Of a stretch of DNA of 64,000 nucleotides, positions 54,008-63,903 are shown piece by piece. Made by a program: the position numbers and the translations under genes. The notes beneath the pieces were generated by a model that did no database searches, had not been told where the DNA came from, and saw only the letters and a list, made by a program, of their open reading frames with translations. The DNA is from Bosea vaviloviae (lineage in GTDB: Bacteria; Pseudomonadota; Alphaproteobacteria; Rhizobiales; Beijerinckiaceae): assembly GCF_001741865.1 (NCBI RefSeq), contig NZ_CP017147.1:1541001-1605000 (forward strand), in the 5' to 3' direction. Position 1 is the stretch's first letter, and every line of letters begins with the position of its first letter.

Positions 54008-54985
54008 TCAGGCCCCCGTGGTGATGCGCGGGTCGAGCCGGGCATAGAGCAGGTCGACGATGAAATTGATTGTTATCACCAGCAGCGCCGAGACGAAGAC
54101 GATGCCGAGCAAGGTGTTGAGGTCGCGCTGCACCACCGATTCATAGGCGAGGCGCCCGAGCCCCGGCAGCGAGAACACGCTCTCGACCACGACCGAGCCG
54201 CCCAGCATCGTGCCGGCCTGCAGGCCGATCAGCGTCACCATCGGCAGGAGCGCATTGCGCAGGACATGGCGCACCACGACCCGCGTCTCGTCCATGCCCT
54301 TGGCCCGGGCCGTGCGAACAAAATCGAGGTTCAGCACCTCCAGCATCGAGCCGCGCATGATGCGCAGATAGATCGCCATGTAGAACAGGCCGAGCGTCAG
54401 CGTCGGCAGCACGAGGTGCTGCGCGATGTCGAATGTGCGCGACAGGCCGGTATGAGCGATCGTGATGTCTTCAAACCCGCCGGCGGGCAGCCATTGCAGG
54501 TAGATCGCGAAGACGACAATCGCCATCAACCCGAACCAGAAGGTCGGCATCGCATAGAAGACGAGGCCGAGCGTCGAGATCAGCGTGTCTGGCCAGCGGT
54601 TGACGCCGCGCGCCGCGATGACGCCCAGGATCAGCCCGAAGAAGAAGGCGAGCGACAGCGAGGCGGTCATCAGCAGGATCGTTACCGGCAGCCGCTCCGC
54701 GATCACGGTCGCGACCGGCTTGCCGTAAATCGCGGAGAAGCCGAGATCGAACCGGACCAATCGCCAGAGATAATTGCCGAGCTGGGCCCAGACCGAGAGG
54801 TCCAGGCCATAGAACCGGCGCAGATCTCGCGCGGTCGCCGCATCGCCGCCGCCCATCTGCGCCATCATCGCATCGACCGTGTCGCCCGGTGCGAATTGCA
54901 GCAGCAGGAACACGCCGATCAGGATCAGGACCAGCGTCGGGATCGAGGCGGCAAGCCGCCGCCCCGCTAGAACGAGAACGCGCAT
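54008..54985 (-). CDS. Dipeptide-type ABC permease (DppB)
   Basis: 325 residues. N-terminal helix LVLAGRRLAASIPTLVLILI, EAA loop FVRTARAKGMDETRVVVRHV, and GGSVVVESVFSLPGLGRL. Forms the channel with DppC. It follows the binding-protein gene by 40 bp. Confidence 0.9.
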   Translation of the reverse strand: MRVLVLAGRRLAASIPTLVLILIGVFLLLQFAPGDTVDAMMAQMGGGDAATARDLRRFYGLDLSVWAQLGNYLWRLVRFDLGFSAIYGKPVATVIAERLPVTILLMTASLSLAFFFGLILGVIAARGVNRWPDTLISTLGLVFYAMPTFWFGLMAIVVFAIYLQWLPAGGFEDITIAHTGLSRTFDIAQHLVLPTLTLGLFYMAIYLRIMRGSMLEVLNLDFVRTARAKGMDETRVVVRHVLRNALLPMVTLIGLQAGTMLGGSVVVESVFSLPGLGRLAYESVVQRDLNTLLGIVFVSALLVITINFIVDLLYARLDPRITTGA

Positions 54986-55025
54986 GGAAATCGGCCGGAA
55001 GCGACGGGTTCGGTGGTTGAGGCGC

Positions 55026-56630
55026 TCACTCCGCCAACCACAAATCGTGCCATGAGCTGGAGCCCCAGCGCGGCGTGTTGGAGTGGTTGCGGGCCTTGGC
55101 GTTGATCACGGTCAGGAAGATCTGCTCGATCGGCGTCCAGATCGGGAGTTCCGTGTTGGCCCGGCGCACGAAATCGCCATAGAGCGCCTTGCGCTTGGCG
55201 ACATCGACCTCGGTGGCGGCATCGTCGATGATCTTGTCGATGGTCGGGTCGGTCCAGCCCCATTGGTTGGTCCAGGGCGCACCCTTTGGCTGGCCGGAGC
55301 GATACCACACCGTCGTCGAGACGGCCGGGTCGTTGCGGTATTGGTGCCAGCCGGTGGCGAGGTCGAAGGCGTGGTCGTCATAGACCTGCTTCAGGAAGCC
55401 GCCGCCATCGGTGCGTACGACCTCGATTTTGATACCGACCTCGGAGAGCGACTGCTGGATGAAGGTGGCGAAGAGCGAGATGTCCTCGCCCCAGGGCGCG
55501 GGCAACAGCCGCAGCGAGAAGCGCGTGCCGCCAGCGCCGGCCTTGAAGCCGGCCTCGTCGAGGAGCTTGGCTGAGAGCTTCTTGTCGAACGGGTACTGCG
55601 GGCCGTTATCGGCCGGGTAGAAATCGGTTGAGACCGAGGGCACCGGCCCGGTGCCGCGCTTGGCGAAATCGCCCAGAAAATTCTCGATGAAGAAGGGGAT
55701 GTCGAGCGCATGCGCGATCGCCTGGCGGACGCGGATATCGGCGAGCTCCTTGCGGCGGATGTTGAACTCCACCGTGTTGGTGCGGGCATTGCCTTCATTG
55801 CCCTTGGTCGAGACGATGAAGCGCGGATCCTTGGCGAGGCGGGCGGAGTCCGAGATCGTCAGGCCCGAGAACGGGCTGTAATGGATCTGGCCGGCTTCCA
55901 TCTGGGCGGCCGCTGCGGCGCGATCGGTGACGACGCGCCAGACGATGCGGTCGAGATAGGGCGCGTTTTGCCGCCAGTAATCGGCGTTGCGGTCGGCGAT
56001 GACATGCTGGCCGCGCTCATAGGTCACGAATTTGAACGGGCCGGTTCCGACCGGCGCGAGATTGACCGGGTTCTGCCGGATGTCGCCCTTGCCCTCATAG
56101 AGATGGCGCGGCGAGATGTAGCCGAGATCGGGCAGCGCCCGCAGCAGCAGGGCCAGCGGCATCGGCCGCTCATAGCGGAACACGGCGGTCAGCGGGTCGG
56201 GCGTGTCGACGGCGGTGAGGAAGAGCTGCAGCGTCGTGCCGTAGTTCAGGATCTTCTTCCACATCTCCATGGCGGTGAACTGCACATCCGCCGAGGTGAA
56301 GGGCTTGCCGTCATGCCAGCTGACGCCCTTGCGCAGCTTGAAGGTGATGGTCTTGCCGTCGGGCGCGGCCTCCCAGCTCTCGGCCAGAACGCCGACCGGC
56401 TGGCCGGCCGCGTCGAGGTCGACCAGCTGCTCCTGGATCTTGCCGCCGATGATGTAGACGCCGGTCGAGGCCTGCAGGCTCGGGTTCAACTGGCGCTGCT
56501 CCGCGCCGTAATGCACCGTGAAGACTCCGCCTTTCCGCGGCGTCGCCTGCGCGAAGGAGCGCATCGGGTTCAGCACATTCGCGGCAATGGCGGCGCTGGT
56601 CAAAAGCGCGGCGCGGCGGGTCATGTCCAT
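55026..56630 (-). CDS. Dipeptide-type ABC substrate-binding protein
   Basis: 534 residues, Tat-like signal (MTRRAALLTSAAIAANVL), SBP_bac_5 blocks WEAAPDGKTITFKLRKGVSW and GTGPFKFVTYERGQHV. ATG 56630 is chosen over the longer frame from 56711. The ligand is unknown; the VOC gene upstream and the amine-type genes across the divergent promoter suggest a small nitrogen compound rather than generic peptides. Confidence 0.88.
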   Translation of the reverse strand: MDMTRRAALLTSAAIAANVLNPMRSFAQATPRKGGVFTVHYGAEQRQLNPSLQASTGVYIIGGKIQEQLVDLDAAGQPVGVLAESWEAAPDGKTITFKLRKGVSWHDGKPFTSADVQFTAMEMWKKILNYGTTLQLFLTAVDTPDPLTAVFRYERPMPLALLLRALPDLGYISPRHLYEGKGDIRQNPVNLAPVGTGPFKFVTYERGQHVIADRNADYWRQNAPYLDRIVWRVVTDRAAAAAQMEAGQIHYSPFSGLTISDSARLAKDPRFIVSTKGNEGNARTNTVEFNIRRKELADIRVRQAIAHALDIPFFIENFLGDFAKRGTGPVPSVSTDFYPADNGPQYPFDKKLSAKLLDEAGFKAGAGGTRFSLRLLPAPWGEDISLFATFIQQSLSEVGIKIEVVRTDGGGFLKQVYDDHAFDLATGWHQYRNDPAVSTTVWYRSGQPKGAPWTNQWGWTDPTIDKIIDDAATEVDVAKRKALYGDFVRRANTELPIWTPIEQIFLTVINAKARNHSNTPRWGSSSWHDLWLAE

Positions 56631-56725
56631 GACGGAAATCCTTGGTCCTGCGATCACGTAAGGGAAACGATGCGAGCCATCGCGGCGCCCGTCAACAACG
56701 GCGCCGCCCAAAAATAAGGCGCGCT

Positions 56726-57577
56726 CTATTGTGGTACGAAACTCACGACGATGCCGTTGGCGGCGCTCGCCGGCACGCTGACGGCGCCGTCATGGGCGAG
56801 CGCCTCTGCGCCGAGCGCAGCCTTTGTAAGTTCGACATCGGCGCTTTCCAGCACGACCGAAGCCAGCCCCTCGGGCGGGGTCCCAGTGCGCGCCGCTTGC
56901 GGGTAGCGCCGGGCGAATGCGGCAGCTTCGGAGAAGAGCACATCGGCGCGTTTGCCGCCGGAGGGCACCTGCCAGCCGCCCTCGACTTCGGAGGCCGGTT
57001 CGTCGATCAGCCGGCTCAGATGCGCGGCTGCCGCCTTGGGGTCGGCGGTGAGAACTTCAACCCGCCGGATGCGGGTCGCGCCATTGGCGTGGCTCTGCCA
57101 CTCCGGCACCCAGACCGTCTCGCGCGTCAGGTGCTGGCACGCGAAAATCCGCAGGCCGCCCGGATTCTCGTCCAGCGGCCAGCGAAAGACGTTGAATTTG
57201 GCCTCGCCGACGCGTCCGCCGGGCAATTCGACCGGTCGGCCGAAATGCACCGGTCCGTCTGCGGCGATACCGCGCGCCTGCAATTCGGCGACGCCGGCGG
57301 CGGCATCGTCGGTCGTGAAGGCGACGCGCTCCACACCCTCGCGGGTCTTGAGGAAATCCCGCATCGGCTTGTTGTGCTCGGTCTCGGTGAGAATGCCGAG
57401 CAGCTCGATATAATCCTCGCCGAACATGATCGTGTAGTTGCCGGAGCCGAGATGCGGCGAATGCGTGCCGCGCGGCGAGACCGTGAACCCCAGCCGCTTC
57501 CAGGCGGCGGCCGACGCATCGAGATCGCGCACCGTAACCATGACGTGGTCGATACCGAGAACATGCTTGAGTGGCAT
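56726..57577 (-). CDS. VOC-superfamily protein (glyoxalase-like)
   Basis: 283 residues. N-terminal paired beta-alpha-beta motif GIDHVMVTVRDLDASAAAWKRLGF with metal-type His and a later EDYIELLGI Glu; a second, weaker VOC half at the C-terminus. This is the Glyoxalase_3-like branch. The function is not assignable. ATG 57577 has GGAGG upstream. It is the likely first gene of the second dipeptide-importer operon. Confidence 0.8.
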   Translation of the reverse strand: MPLKHVLGIDHVMVTVRDLDASAAAWKRLGFTVSPRGTHSPHLGSGNYTIMFGEDYIELLGILTETEHNKPMRDFLKTREGVERVAFTTDDAAAGVAELQARGIAADGPVHFGRPVELPGGRVGEAKFNVFRWPLDENPGGLRIFACQHLTRETVWVPEWQSHANGATRIRRVEVLTADPKAAAAHLSRLIDEPASEVEGGWQVPSGGKRADVLFSEAAAFARRYPQAARTGTPPEGLASVVLESADVELTKAALGAEALAHDGAVSVPASAANGIVVSFVPQ

Positions 57578-57907
57578 GACGCCTCCTTGAATCCAAAGCC
57601 AGCAGGCGCCGAGTTCAGCCGAACAGGCCCGGCCGCGCAACCGGCGCGCCAAAGCGTTTCCGGCAGATCGCGCTGCGCCGCACACATAGCGTTTCGAAGA
57701 TGAAACTTTCAACAGAAGGAGAGAAAACGCAAAAGAACGATGAGTTAATTCTCTTTTCAAGCTGATTTATAGCAAGTACATCTCGTCCTGGTCGCCTTGG
57801 GGGGAAGGCGTCGACTTGCGGCAGGGACAAAGCGAGGCGAGGATGGCGCTCTTCCTGCGAAAGCGCACCACGCTGCGCCTTCGTCTTCGCCTGACGAGAC
57901 CCACCCC
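57578..57907. promoter_or_regulatory. Divergent control region, 330 bp, no gene
   Basis: Between the divergent VOC and FAD-oxidase genes. It contains a clearly AT-rich patch (about 57700-57780) that probably carries promoters for both directions. No convincing operator palindrome was recognised. Confidence 0.5.
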
Positions 57908-59236
57908 ATGACAGCCTCCTCTTCCGTCATCTGGCCGCCCTCGCTTTGGGCCGCAACCGCCCAGCCCGGCCCGGTCCTCGCCGCGCTGGACGGGGATGTC
58001 ACCACTGATGTCGTGGTGATCGGAGCGGGCTTCACCGGCCTCTCGACCGCGATCCATCTGCGCGAGAGCGGGGTTGGCGTCGTGGTGCTGGAAGCTGCCG
58101 AGCCCGGCTGGGGCGCTTCGGGGCGCAATAATGGCCAGGTCATCCCGACGCTCGCCGGCCATGATCCTTCCGCCATGGTCAAGCGTCATGGCGCGGCGGG
58201 CGAACGCTTCAACGCGGTGCTGCGCGACAGCGCCCAGTATCTGTTCGACCTCATCGGCAAATACGATATCCCCGCCGAGGCCGAGCAGGCCGGCTGGGTC
58301 CAGCCGGTGCATTCGCCGGGCCGGTTCAAGCTCGCCGAGAAACGGGTCAGGGAGTGGTCTGCGATCGGAGCGCCGGTCGCGCTTCTGGATCGCGCCGCGA
58401 CTGCCGAGATGCTGGGCTCGCAGGCCTGGTTCGGCGGCTTCTGGAACCCGACCGGCGGCCATATCAACCCGCTCGCACTCACCCGTGGCCTCGCCGAGGT
58501 TGCGCTCAAGCTCGGCGCGGTCATCCATGCCCGCTCGCCCGCGATCGCGATGGCGCATGAGAACGGCCGCTGGCGCGTGAAGACCGCGCGGGGCTCCGTC
58601 ACGGCGCGCGCGCTGGTGCTGGCGACCAATGCCTATACCGGCGAGTTCGAGTCAGACCTCGCGCCCGAGATCGCCAATGAGGTCATCCCCGTCCTGTCCT
58701 GGCAGATGGCGACGAAGCCGCTCAGCGACACCATCGCCAAGACCGTCATCCCAGGCCGGCAAGCGATGTCGGACACTCATCGCGAGCTCTATTTCGCGCG
58801 TTGGGACGCCCACAATCGCCTGGTCACCGGTGGCGCCGCGGTCTTCCCCGGAGCAGGCGGCGCCAATCTGCGTCCGGCTGTGGCGGAGCGCCTGAAGCGC
58901 CTCTGGCCGCAGCTCGGCGATGTCGAGTTCGACTATGTCTGGTCGGGCTATGTCGGCATGACGCCGGATAATCTGTTGACGCCGCAGGTGCCGGGTTTTC
59001 CGCGCATCCATCGCCTGGGGCCGGACGGCTTCGGCTGGGTCGGCTGCAATGGCCGGGCGGTGGCGCTGTCGATCTCGCTTGGGCGCGAGCTCGCCCGGGC
59101 GACGCAAGGCGTGGCGATCGAGACGCTAGGCCTGCCGCTGTCGGAGCCAAAATCCCAGCCCTTCCGCAGTCTCGTGCGCCGGATCGCACCGCTCGCACTG
59201 CCGCTCTATCGGCGGCTGGATGCGGCCGAGATCTGA
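57908..59236 (+). CDS. FAD-dependent amine/amino-acid oxidoreductase (DAO family)
   Basis: 442 residues. N-terminal FAD motif VVVIGAGFTGLSTAIHL with a Glu ending strand 2 (VVVLEAAEPGWGASG), RNNGQV as in gamma-glutamylputrescine oxidase-like enzymes, and a second GXG region near the C-terminus (FGWVGCNGRAVALS). It oxidises a secondary amine or amino acid; PuuB/OrdL-like enzymes are the closest I recognise. The ATG at 57908 is preferred to a 37-codon longer frame. Confidence 0.85.
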   Translation: MTASSSVIWPPSLWAATAQPGPVLAALDGDVTTDVVVIGAGFTGLSTAIHLRESGVGVVVLEAAEPGWGASGRNNGQVIPTLAGHDPSAMVKRHGAAGERFNAVLRDSAQYLFDLIGKYDIPAEAEQAGWVQPVHSPGRFKLAEKRVREWSAIGAPVALLDRAATAEMLGSQAWFGGFWNPTGGHINPLALTRGLAEVALKLGAVIHARSPAIAMAHENGRWRVKTARGSVTARALVLATNAYTGEFESDLAPEIANEVIPVLSWQMATKPLSDTIAKTVIPGRQAMSDTHRELYFARWDAHNRLVTGGAAVFPGAGGANLRPAVAERLKRLWPQLGDVEFDYVWSGYVGMTPDNLLTPQVPGFPRIHRLGPDGFGWVGCNGRAVALSISLGRELARATQGVAIETLGLPLSEPKSQPFRSLVRRIAPLALPLYRRLDAAEI

Positions 59237-59333
59237 GCCCGAGGTCCGAGCCATTGCCGCGCAATCATGACCGCTGGCGAAAGCGCACGGCTCATGATTG
59301 GCCGCGGTGCCAGTCACCGCTAGGCTCGGGGTC

Positions 59334-60245
59334 ATGAGCGAACGCGATCTTCTTGGCTATGGCGGCGTCTGGCCCGATTTCACCTGGCCCAACGGTGCGC
59401 GATTGGCTGTCTCCGTCGTGGTCAATTTCGAGGAAGGCGCCGAACTCCAGGTCGGTGACGGCGATCCGCGCTCGGAAACCATGGGCGAGGTGATCAGCGT
59501 CGTGCCGCCCGGCAAGCGTGACCAGGGGCAGGAGCAGATCTTCGGCTACGGCACGCGCGCCGGGCTCTGGCGCATGCTCGCTGCGCTCGACGAAAGCGCG
59601 ATCCGATCGACCTTCCTGTTCTGCGGCCGCGCGGTCGAGCGCCTGCCAGAGCTGGCGAAGACAATCGTCGCGCGCGGCCATGAGCCGGCCGTCCATGGCT
59701 GGCGCTGGCGGCCGCATGCCGATTACGACGATCCCGAACGCGAAGCCGCCGATATCGAGCGCTGCGTCGAGGCGATCATATCCGCGACCGGGCAGCGGCC
59801 GCTGGGCTTCTTCTGCAGGGGCGGCGAAAGCCCGTGGACGCGCGAATTGCTGGCGCAGCGCGGCTTCCTCTACACCTCGAACGGCTTCGACGACGATTTG
59901 CCTTACTGGGATCGCTCGCCGGCGAGCGGCCCGCTGCTGGTCGTGCCTTATGCGCTCGACAGCAACGACATGAAGTTCTTCCACCCCAACGGCTTCGTCC
60001 GCGCCCGCGAGATGGTCGACTATGTCGAGGATGCGCTCGGCGTTCTGGAAGATGAGGCGGCGCGTGGCCTGCCGCGGCTGCTGAACATCGGCTTCCACTT
60101 GCGCATCGTCGGGCGTCCGGCGCGCTTCGCCGCCTTCCGCGACATTCTGCGCCTGCTGGCCGGACGGCGCGAGACAATCTGGATCGCGACCCGCGCGGAG
60201 ATCGCCCACGCCTTCAGCGCGGCGGTGCCCCCGCTGCCACGCTGA
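59334..60245 (+). CDS. Polysaccharide deacetylase-fold hydrolase (PuuE-like 1)
   Basis: 303 residues. NodB-like barrel with the PuuE (cofactor-independent allantoinase) style: LLGYGGVWPDFTWPNGARLA, NFEEGAELQVGDGDPRSE, EPAVHGWRWRPHADY and FFCRGGESPWTRELL. PuuE proteins hydrolyse cyclic amides such as allantoin; true substrate unknown. A second member is encoded at 61281-62189. It follows the FAD oxidase by 97 bp, a gap containing an imperfect hairpin. Confidence 0.85.
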   Translation: MSERDLLGYGGVWPDFTWPNGARLAVSVVVNFEEGAELQVGDGDPRSETMGEVISVVPPGKRDQGQEQIFGYGTRAGLWRMLAALDESAIRSTFLFCGRAVERLPELAKTIVARGHEPAVHGWRWRPHADYDDPEREAADIERCVEAIISATGQRPLGFFCRGGESPWTRELLAQRGFLYTSNGFDDDLPYWDRSPASGPLLVVPYALDSNDMKFFHPNGFVRAREMVDYVEDALGVLEDEAARGLPRLLNIGFHLRIVGRPARFAAFRDILRLLAGRRETIWIATRAEIAHAFSAAVPPLPR

Positions 60246-60313
60246 TCACGGGAAGCCGGATTCTCCGCGCTATCCCGTTCAAGAGCAGTTTCCGATCCGA
60301 TTGGATCGTTTCG

Positions 60314-61162
60314 TCAAAGCCGCCGCAGCCGGGTGAGCCGGCTGGGGCTGCTCTCGGCGAGCAGGATATCGCCCTCGGGTGTGCCGAAGATGCCATGCGC
60401 GCCGTTCAGGAACGGGCGGCAGCGGCCGAGCTTCTCGCCCCTGGGGCCGATTTTCTGAAGGGTCGGCTGGGTATCGGTCACATAGCTATTGCCGTCCTCG
60501 TCGCCCCAGATCGCGACGGGGTCGCGGAAATGGGTCCAGTTCCCGAGATGGTTGCCGTTACGGTCGAAGATCTGGACGCGGTCATGCGTACGGTCGACGA
60601 CCAGAACGCGACCGTCAGTATGCGTCCAGATCGCGTGCGGCCAGCCGAACTGCCCGTCACCGTCGCCATGCTCGCCCCAGCTCTGGATATGAACGCCATA
60701 GGCCGAGAAGCGATGCACCCGGCTCGCCGCATAGCCGTCCGCGACATAGATCTCGCCCCAGGCCGAGACATGGATGTCGGTGGGGTGGTTGAAGGGCGCG
60801 AGCGGCTGGCCGCGTTGGCCCAACCCGCTGATCCGCTCGCCCTTGGCCGAGCAGATGATGATCTCGTGCATATCGCGATCGACGCAGAGGATGCGCCCGG
60901 CGGCATCCGCCGTCAGCATATGGGAATCCGCGATCAGATCGCCGCCCCAGCCACCGAGATAGGTCCCGTCGGGTGCCAGCTCGATCACGCGGGGATCATT
61001 GGGGTGCACCAGCGGGTCGTGCCGCAGCATCACGAAGACATGGCCTCGGGAATCGACCGTGACATCGGTGACGAAGCCGGTGTTCTGCGGCCAGGAGCCG
61101 AAGGGCCGTTCGACGCGGTAGTGCGTGTCGCCGAGCGCGACGATCAGATCAGGGGTGGGCAA
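60314..61162 (-). CDS. NHL-repeat beta-propeller protein
   Basis: 282 residues from TTG at 61162, preceded by AGGAA. Six or so NHL-type blades, for example DVTVDSRGHVFVMLR, HPTDIHVSAWGEIYVADGY and WPHAIWTHTDGRVLVVDR, each with D-x-x-G. Resembles peptidylglycine alpha-hydroxyglycolate lyase-like bacterial proteins; no signal peptide. A longer frame from 61270 begins with MLGLDPSIS, which is translated repeat sequence and not protein. Confidence 0.78.
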   Translation of the reverse strand: MPTPDLIVALGDTHYRVERPFGSWPQNTGFVTDVTVDSRGHVFVMLRHDPLVHPNDPRVIELAPDGTYLGGWGGDLIADSHMLTADAAGRILCVDRDMHEIIICSAKGERISGLGQRGQPLAPFNHPTDIHVSAWGEIYVADGYAASRVHRFSAYGVHIQSWGEHGDGDGQFGWPHAIWTHTDGRVLVVDRTHDRVQIFDRNGNHLGNWTHFRDPVAIWGDEDGNSYVTDTQPTLQKIGPRGEKLGRCRPFLNGAHGIFGTPEGDILLAESSPSRLTRLRRL

Positions 61163-61196
61163 GGCGACGTTCCTGTCGTGATGCGGTTGCGCCCTG

Positions 61197-61274
61197 GCGT
61201 CATTCCCGGCCGGAGCGCAGCGGAGAGCCGGGAATCTCCGGCAGGAGATGCTCGGGTCAAGCCCGAGCATGACG
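61197..61274. repeat. Interspersed repeat with two short hairpins
   Basis: GCGTCATTCCCGG at one end and CCGAGCATGACGC at the other, with internal stems around ATTCCCGGC/GCCGGGAAT and ATGCTCGGG/CCCGAGCAT. It lies between two minus-strand genes. Confidence 0.65.
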
Positions 61275-61280
61275 CATACT

Positions 61281-62189
61281 TCACGCGCCTTGGAAAGGAT
61301 GCGTCTTCACCCAATGCTTGGCAATGTCGAGACGGCCGGTGACCCAGACGTCTTCATGGCCCTGGACATAGTCGAGGAAGCGCGCGAGCCCCGCTGCCCG
61401 GGCCGGATGGCCGATCAGGCGCATATGCAGGCCCACCGACATCATCTTGGGCTGCGTCTTGCCCTCGGCATAGAGCATGTCGAAAGCGTCCTTGTGCCAG
61501 TCGAAATAGTCGGACGCGGTCGCGAAGTAGCCCGAGCCGAACTTACCGTCATTATTGGCGAGCGAATAGGGCACGACGAGATGTGGCTTGCTGCCGACGA
61601 CCTTCCAATAGGGCAATTCGTCGTCATAGGCGTCGGAATCGTAGAGGAAACCCCCGTCCTCGACCACGAGCCTGCGCGTGTTCACGCTCGGCCCATAGCG
61701 GCAATACCAGCCGAGCGGGCGCTCGCCGACCGTGGCTTCGAGCGAGGCGATCGCCTTGGCGATATGCTCGCGCTCCTCCTCCTCGCTGAGTTCGTAATGC
61801 TTGATCCAGCGCCAGCCATGGCAGCAGACGTCGAAGCCCGAGGCCCTGATCGCGGCTGCGGCCTCCGGGTTGCGCTCGATCGCGAGCGCGCAGCCGAACA
61901 CGGTCATCGGCAGGCCGCGCTCCTGGAAGAGCCGCATCAAGCGCCAGAAGCCGACGCGGCTGCCATAGGCGAACATGCCCTCGCCGGCGAGATCGCGCCC
62001 CTTCACCGCCATGCTGAGGCTGCTCGATTCAGTCAGCGCGGTCTCGGTATAGCCCTCGCCGTCCTGCATCGAGGGCTCCGAGCCCTCCTCGTAATTCATC
62101 ACGAAATTGATGGCGATGCGCGCGCCGCCCGGCCATTTCGGGTCGGGAGGGTTGGCACCGTAGCCGATCAGGTCGCGGTCATAGGTCAA
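61281..62189 (-). CDS. Polysaccharide deacetylase-fold hydrolase (PuuE-like 2)
   Basis: 302 residues, clearly PuuE-like: LIGYGANPPDPKWPGGARIA, NFVMNYEEGSEPS, CCHGWRWIKHYELSEEEERE, GWYCRYGPSVNTRRL and DELPYWKVV. A closer match to allantoinase PuuE than its neighbour at 59334. It is 16 bp downstream of the polyamine-type permease gene on the same strand, so transport and hydrolysis of one compound are probably linked. Confidence 0.87.
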   Translation of the reverse strand: MTYDRDLIGYGANPPDPKWPGGARIAINFVMNYEEGSEPSMQDGEGYTETALTESSSLSMAVKGRDLAGEGMFAYGSRVGFWRLMRLFQERGLPMTVFGCALAIERNPEAAAAIRASGFDVCCHGWRWIKHYELSEEEEREHIAKAIASLEATVGERPLGWYCRYGPSVNTRRLVVEDGGFLYDSDAYDDELPYWKVVGSKPHLVVPYSLANNDGKFGSGYFATASDYFDWHKDAFDMLYAEGKTQPKMMSVGLHMRLIGHPARAAGLARFLDYVQGHEDVWVTGRLDIAKHWVKTHPFQGA

Positions 62190-62205
62190 GGCCAGTCTCC
62201 ACTCG

Positions 62206-63024
62206 TCATCCGCTGATGCGCTTCGTCAGCCCGGTCAAGCGGTCCATCACGATCATCAGGATCAGCGTCGCCAGGATCAGGACGCCGGCGATCGCGGCGA
62301 TGCGCACGTCCAGCGTCGATTCCATCATGCCCCACATCCGGATCGGCAGCATGCCGGTGCGCGCGTTCGACAGGAAGAGCGAGACCGGCACGTTGTCCAT
62401 CGAGGAGATGAAGGCGAGGAAGCAGCCGGCCGCTATGCCGGGCGCGATCAGCGGCAAGGTGATGCGACGGAAGCCGAAGAACCGGCTGGCGCCGAGATTG
62501 GCTGAGGCTTCCAGCAAGGCGGGGTCAAGCTGCGTCAGGCTCGCCAGCGTGGTCCGGAAGATGAAGGGCGCGATCACCACGAGATGGCCGGCGATCAGGA
62601 GGTTGAGCGAGGGCCTGATGCCGATGACCGAGAAGAACATCAAGGCAGCCAGCCCATAGGACAGCGTCGGCAGGATCAATGGCGAGAGGAAGCTCGCCTC
62701 CAGGATGCGCGCCGAGGGCCGCGCGACCCGCGTGATCGCCAAGGCCGCCAGCACCGACATCACCGCCCCGATGATGGTCGCTGTTCCCGCCACCCAGACG
62801 CTGTTCAGCGCGGCGCTGTGGATCTGCGCCGAGCGCACGGGATCGAACAGATCGCGATACCAGCGCAGCGAGAGCTCGGGCGGCGGGAAGCGCAGCGTCT
62901 GCGAGGTGGTGAAGGAGGTCGCGATCACGATCAGCACCGGCCCGATCAGGATCAGGACGCCTAAGCCGGCGAGCAGGCCGATGGCCCATGCATAGGTGAC
63001 GTCGCTGAAGGTCGAGCGCTGCAT
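62206..63024 (-). CDS. ABC permease, spermidine/putrescine type (PotC-like)
   Basis: 272 residues, six helices. The EAA loop ALLEASANLGASRFFGFRRI followed by PLIAPGIAAGCFLAFISSMD is typical of PotC-like permeases. It follows the PotB-like gene by 10 bp. Confidence 0.88.
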   Translation of the reverse strand: MQRSTFSDVTYAWAIGLLAGLGVLILIGPVLIVIATSFTTSQTLRFPPPELSLRWYRDLFDPVRSAQIHSAALNSVWVAGTATIIGAVMSVLAALAITRVARPSARILEASFLSPLILPTLSYGLAALMFFSVIGIRPSLNLLIAGHLVVIAPFIFRTTLASLTQLDPALLEASANLGASRFFGFRRITLPLIAPGIAAGCFLAFISSMDNVPVSLFLSNARTGMLPIRMWGMMESTLDVRIAAIAGVLILATLILMIVMDRLTGLTKRISG

Positions 63025-63034
63025 CGCCTTGCCC

Positions 63035-63892
63035 TCAACCCGTCCTGGCGAAGCGGCCGAGCCAGCCCAGCGCCATGATGCCGGCGAGAACCGTGAACAG
63101 CAGCGTCAGCGAGGCGACAGCGGCGAAGGGCCAGTTATAGACCACCATGGATTGCTGCCAGATCAATGCCGGCAGGTAGACGAGCCGCGCTCCGCCGATC
63201 ACCGATTGCGAGATGAAGGCTGTCGTTGCCGAGGCGAAGACCAAAGTCGCGCCGGCGATCCAGCCCGGCAGGGTCAGCGGCAGGATGACGCGAAAGAAGG
63301 TCCGCCATTTCGAGGCGCCGAGCGCGCGCGAGGCGTCGACCAGGTTCTGGTCCATCTGGTTCATCACGGTGAGCAGGGGCAGCAGCATCAAGGGCATCTC
63401 GATCTGCGTCAGAGCGATCACGAGGCCGAGCTCGGTCTGCAGCAGGTTGAGCGGAGCAGCCGTGACGCCCAGAGCCAGCAGGGTCTGGTTGACCACGCCC
63501 TCCCGCGCCAGGATCACGATCCAGGCGAAGGTGCGGATCACGACCGAGGTCAGGAGCGGCATCAGGATGATGAAGATCAGGACGCGCTGCGCGCGCGGCC
63601 CCACAGCCCGGAACAGCAGCGCCAGCGGATAGGCGAGCAAGGTCGTCGCGGTGACCGCGAAGACGCCGAGCTTCAGCGTGTCGACGATCACCTTCAGATA
63701 GAAGGCGTCGCCATAGAACTTGGTCCAGCTGTCGAGGCCCAGCCGCGTCTGCTCGGCATCGGCATAGAAGCTGATGCCGAGCAGGATCGCGAAGGGCGCG
63801 GCGAAGAAGGCGAGATAGGTCAGGCCGAGTGGCGCCGCGAGGCGCCAATCGACCTTGCCTTCTGTGCCGCCTGCCACTGCCGCTCCAGCCAT
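63035..63892 (-). CDS. ABC permease, spermidine/putrescine type (PotB-like)
   Basis: 285 residues. N-terminal helix APLGLTYLAFFAAPFAILLG, EAA loop NLVDASRALGASKWRTFFRV, and SVIGGARLVYLPALIWQQ as in PotB proteins. It follows the binding-protein gene by 11 bp. Confidence 0.88.
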   Translation of the reverse strand: MAGAAVAGGTEGKVDWRLAAPLGLTYLAFFAAPFAILLGISFYADAEQTRLGLDSWTKFYGDAFYLKVIVDTLKLGVFAVTATTLLAYPLALLFRAVGPRAQRVLIFIILMPLLTSVVIRTFAWIVILAREGVVNQTLLALGVTAAPLNLLQTELGLVIALTQIEMPLMLLPLLTVMNQMDQNLVDASRALGASKWRTFFRVILPLTLPGWIAGATLVFASATTAFISQSVIGGARLVYLPALIWQQSMVVYNWPFAAVASLTLLFTVLAGIMALGWLGRFARTG

Positions 63893-63903
63893 GGCCGGCG
63901 CCC

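Noticed and set aside
61163-61270. Longer start for the NHL-repeat protein (MLGLDPSIS...)
   Set aside because: This is translated interspersed repeat; the propeller begins after it, and a TTG with AGGAA lies at 61162.
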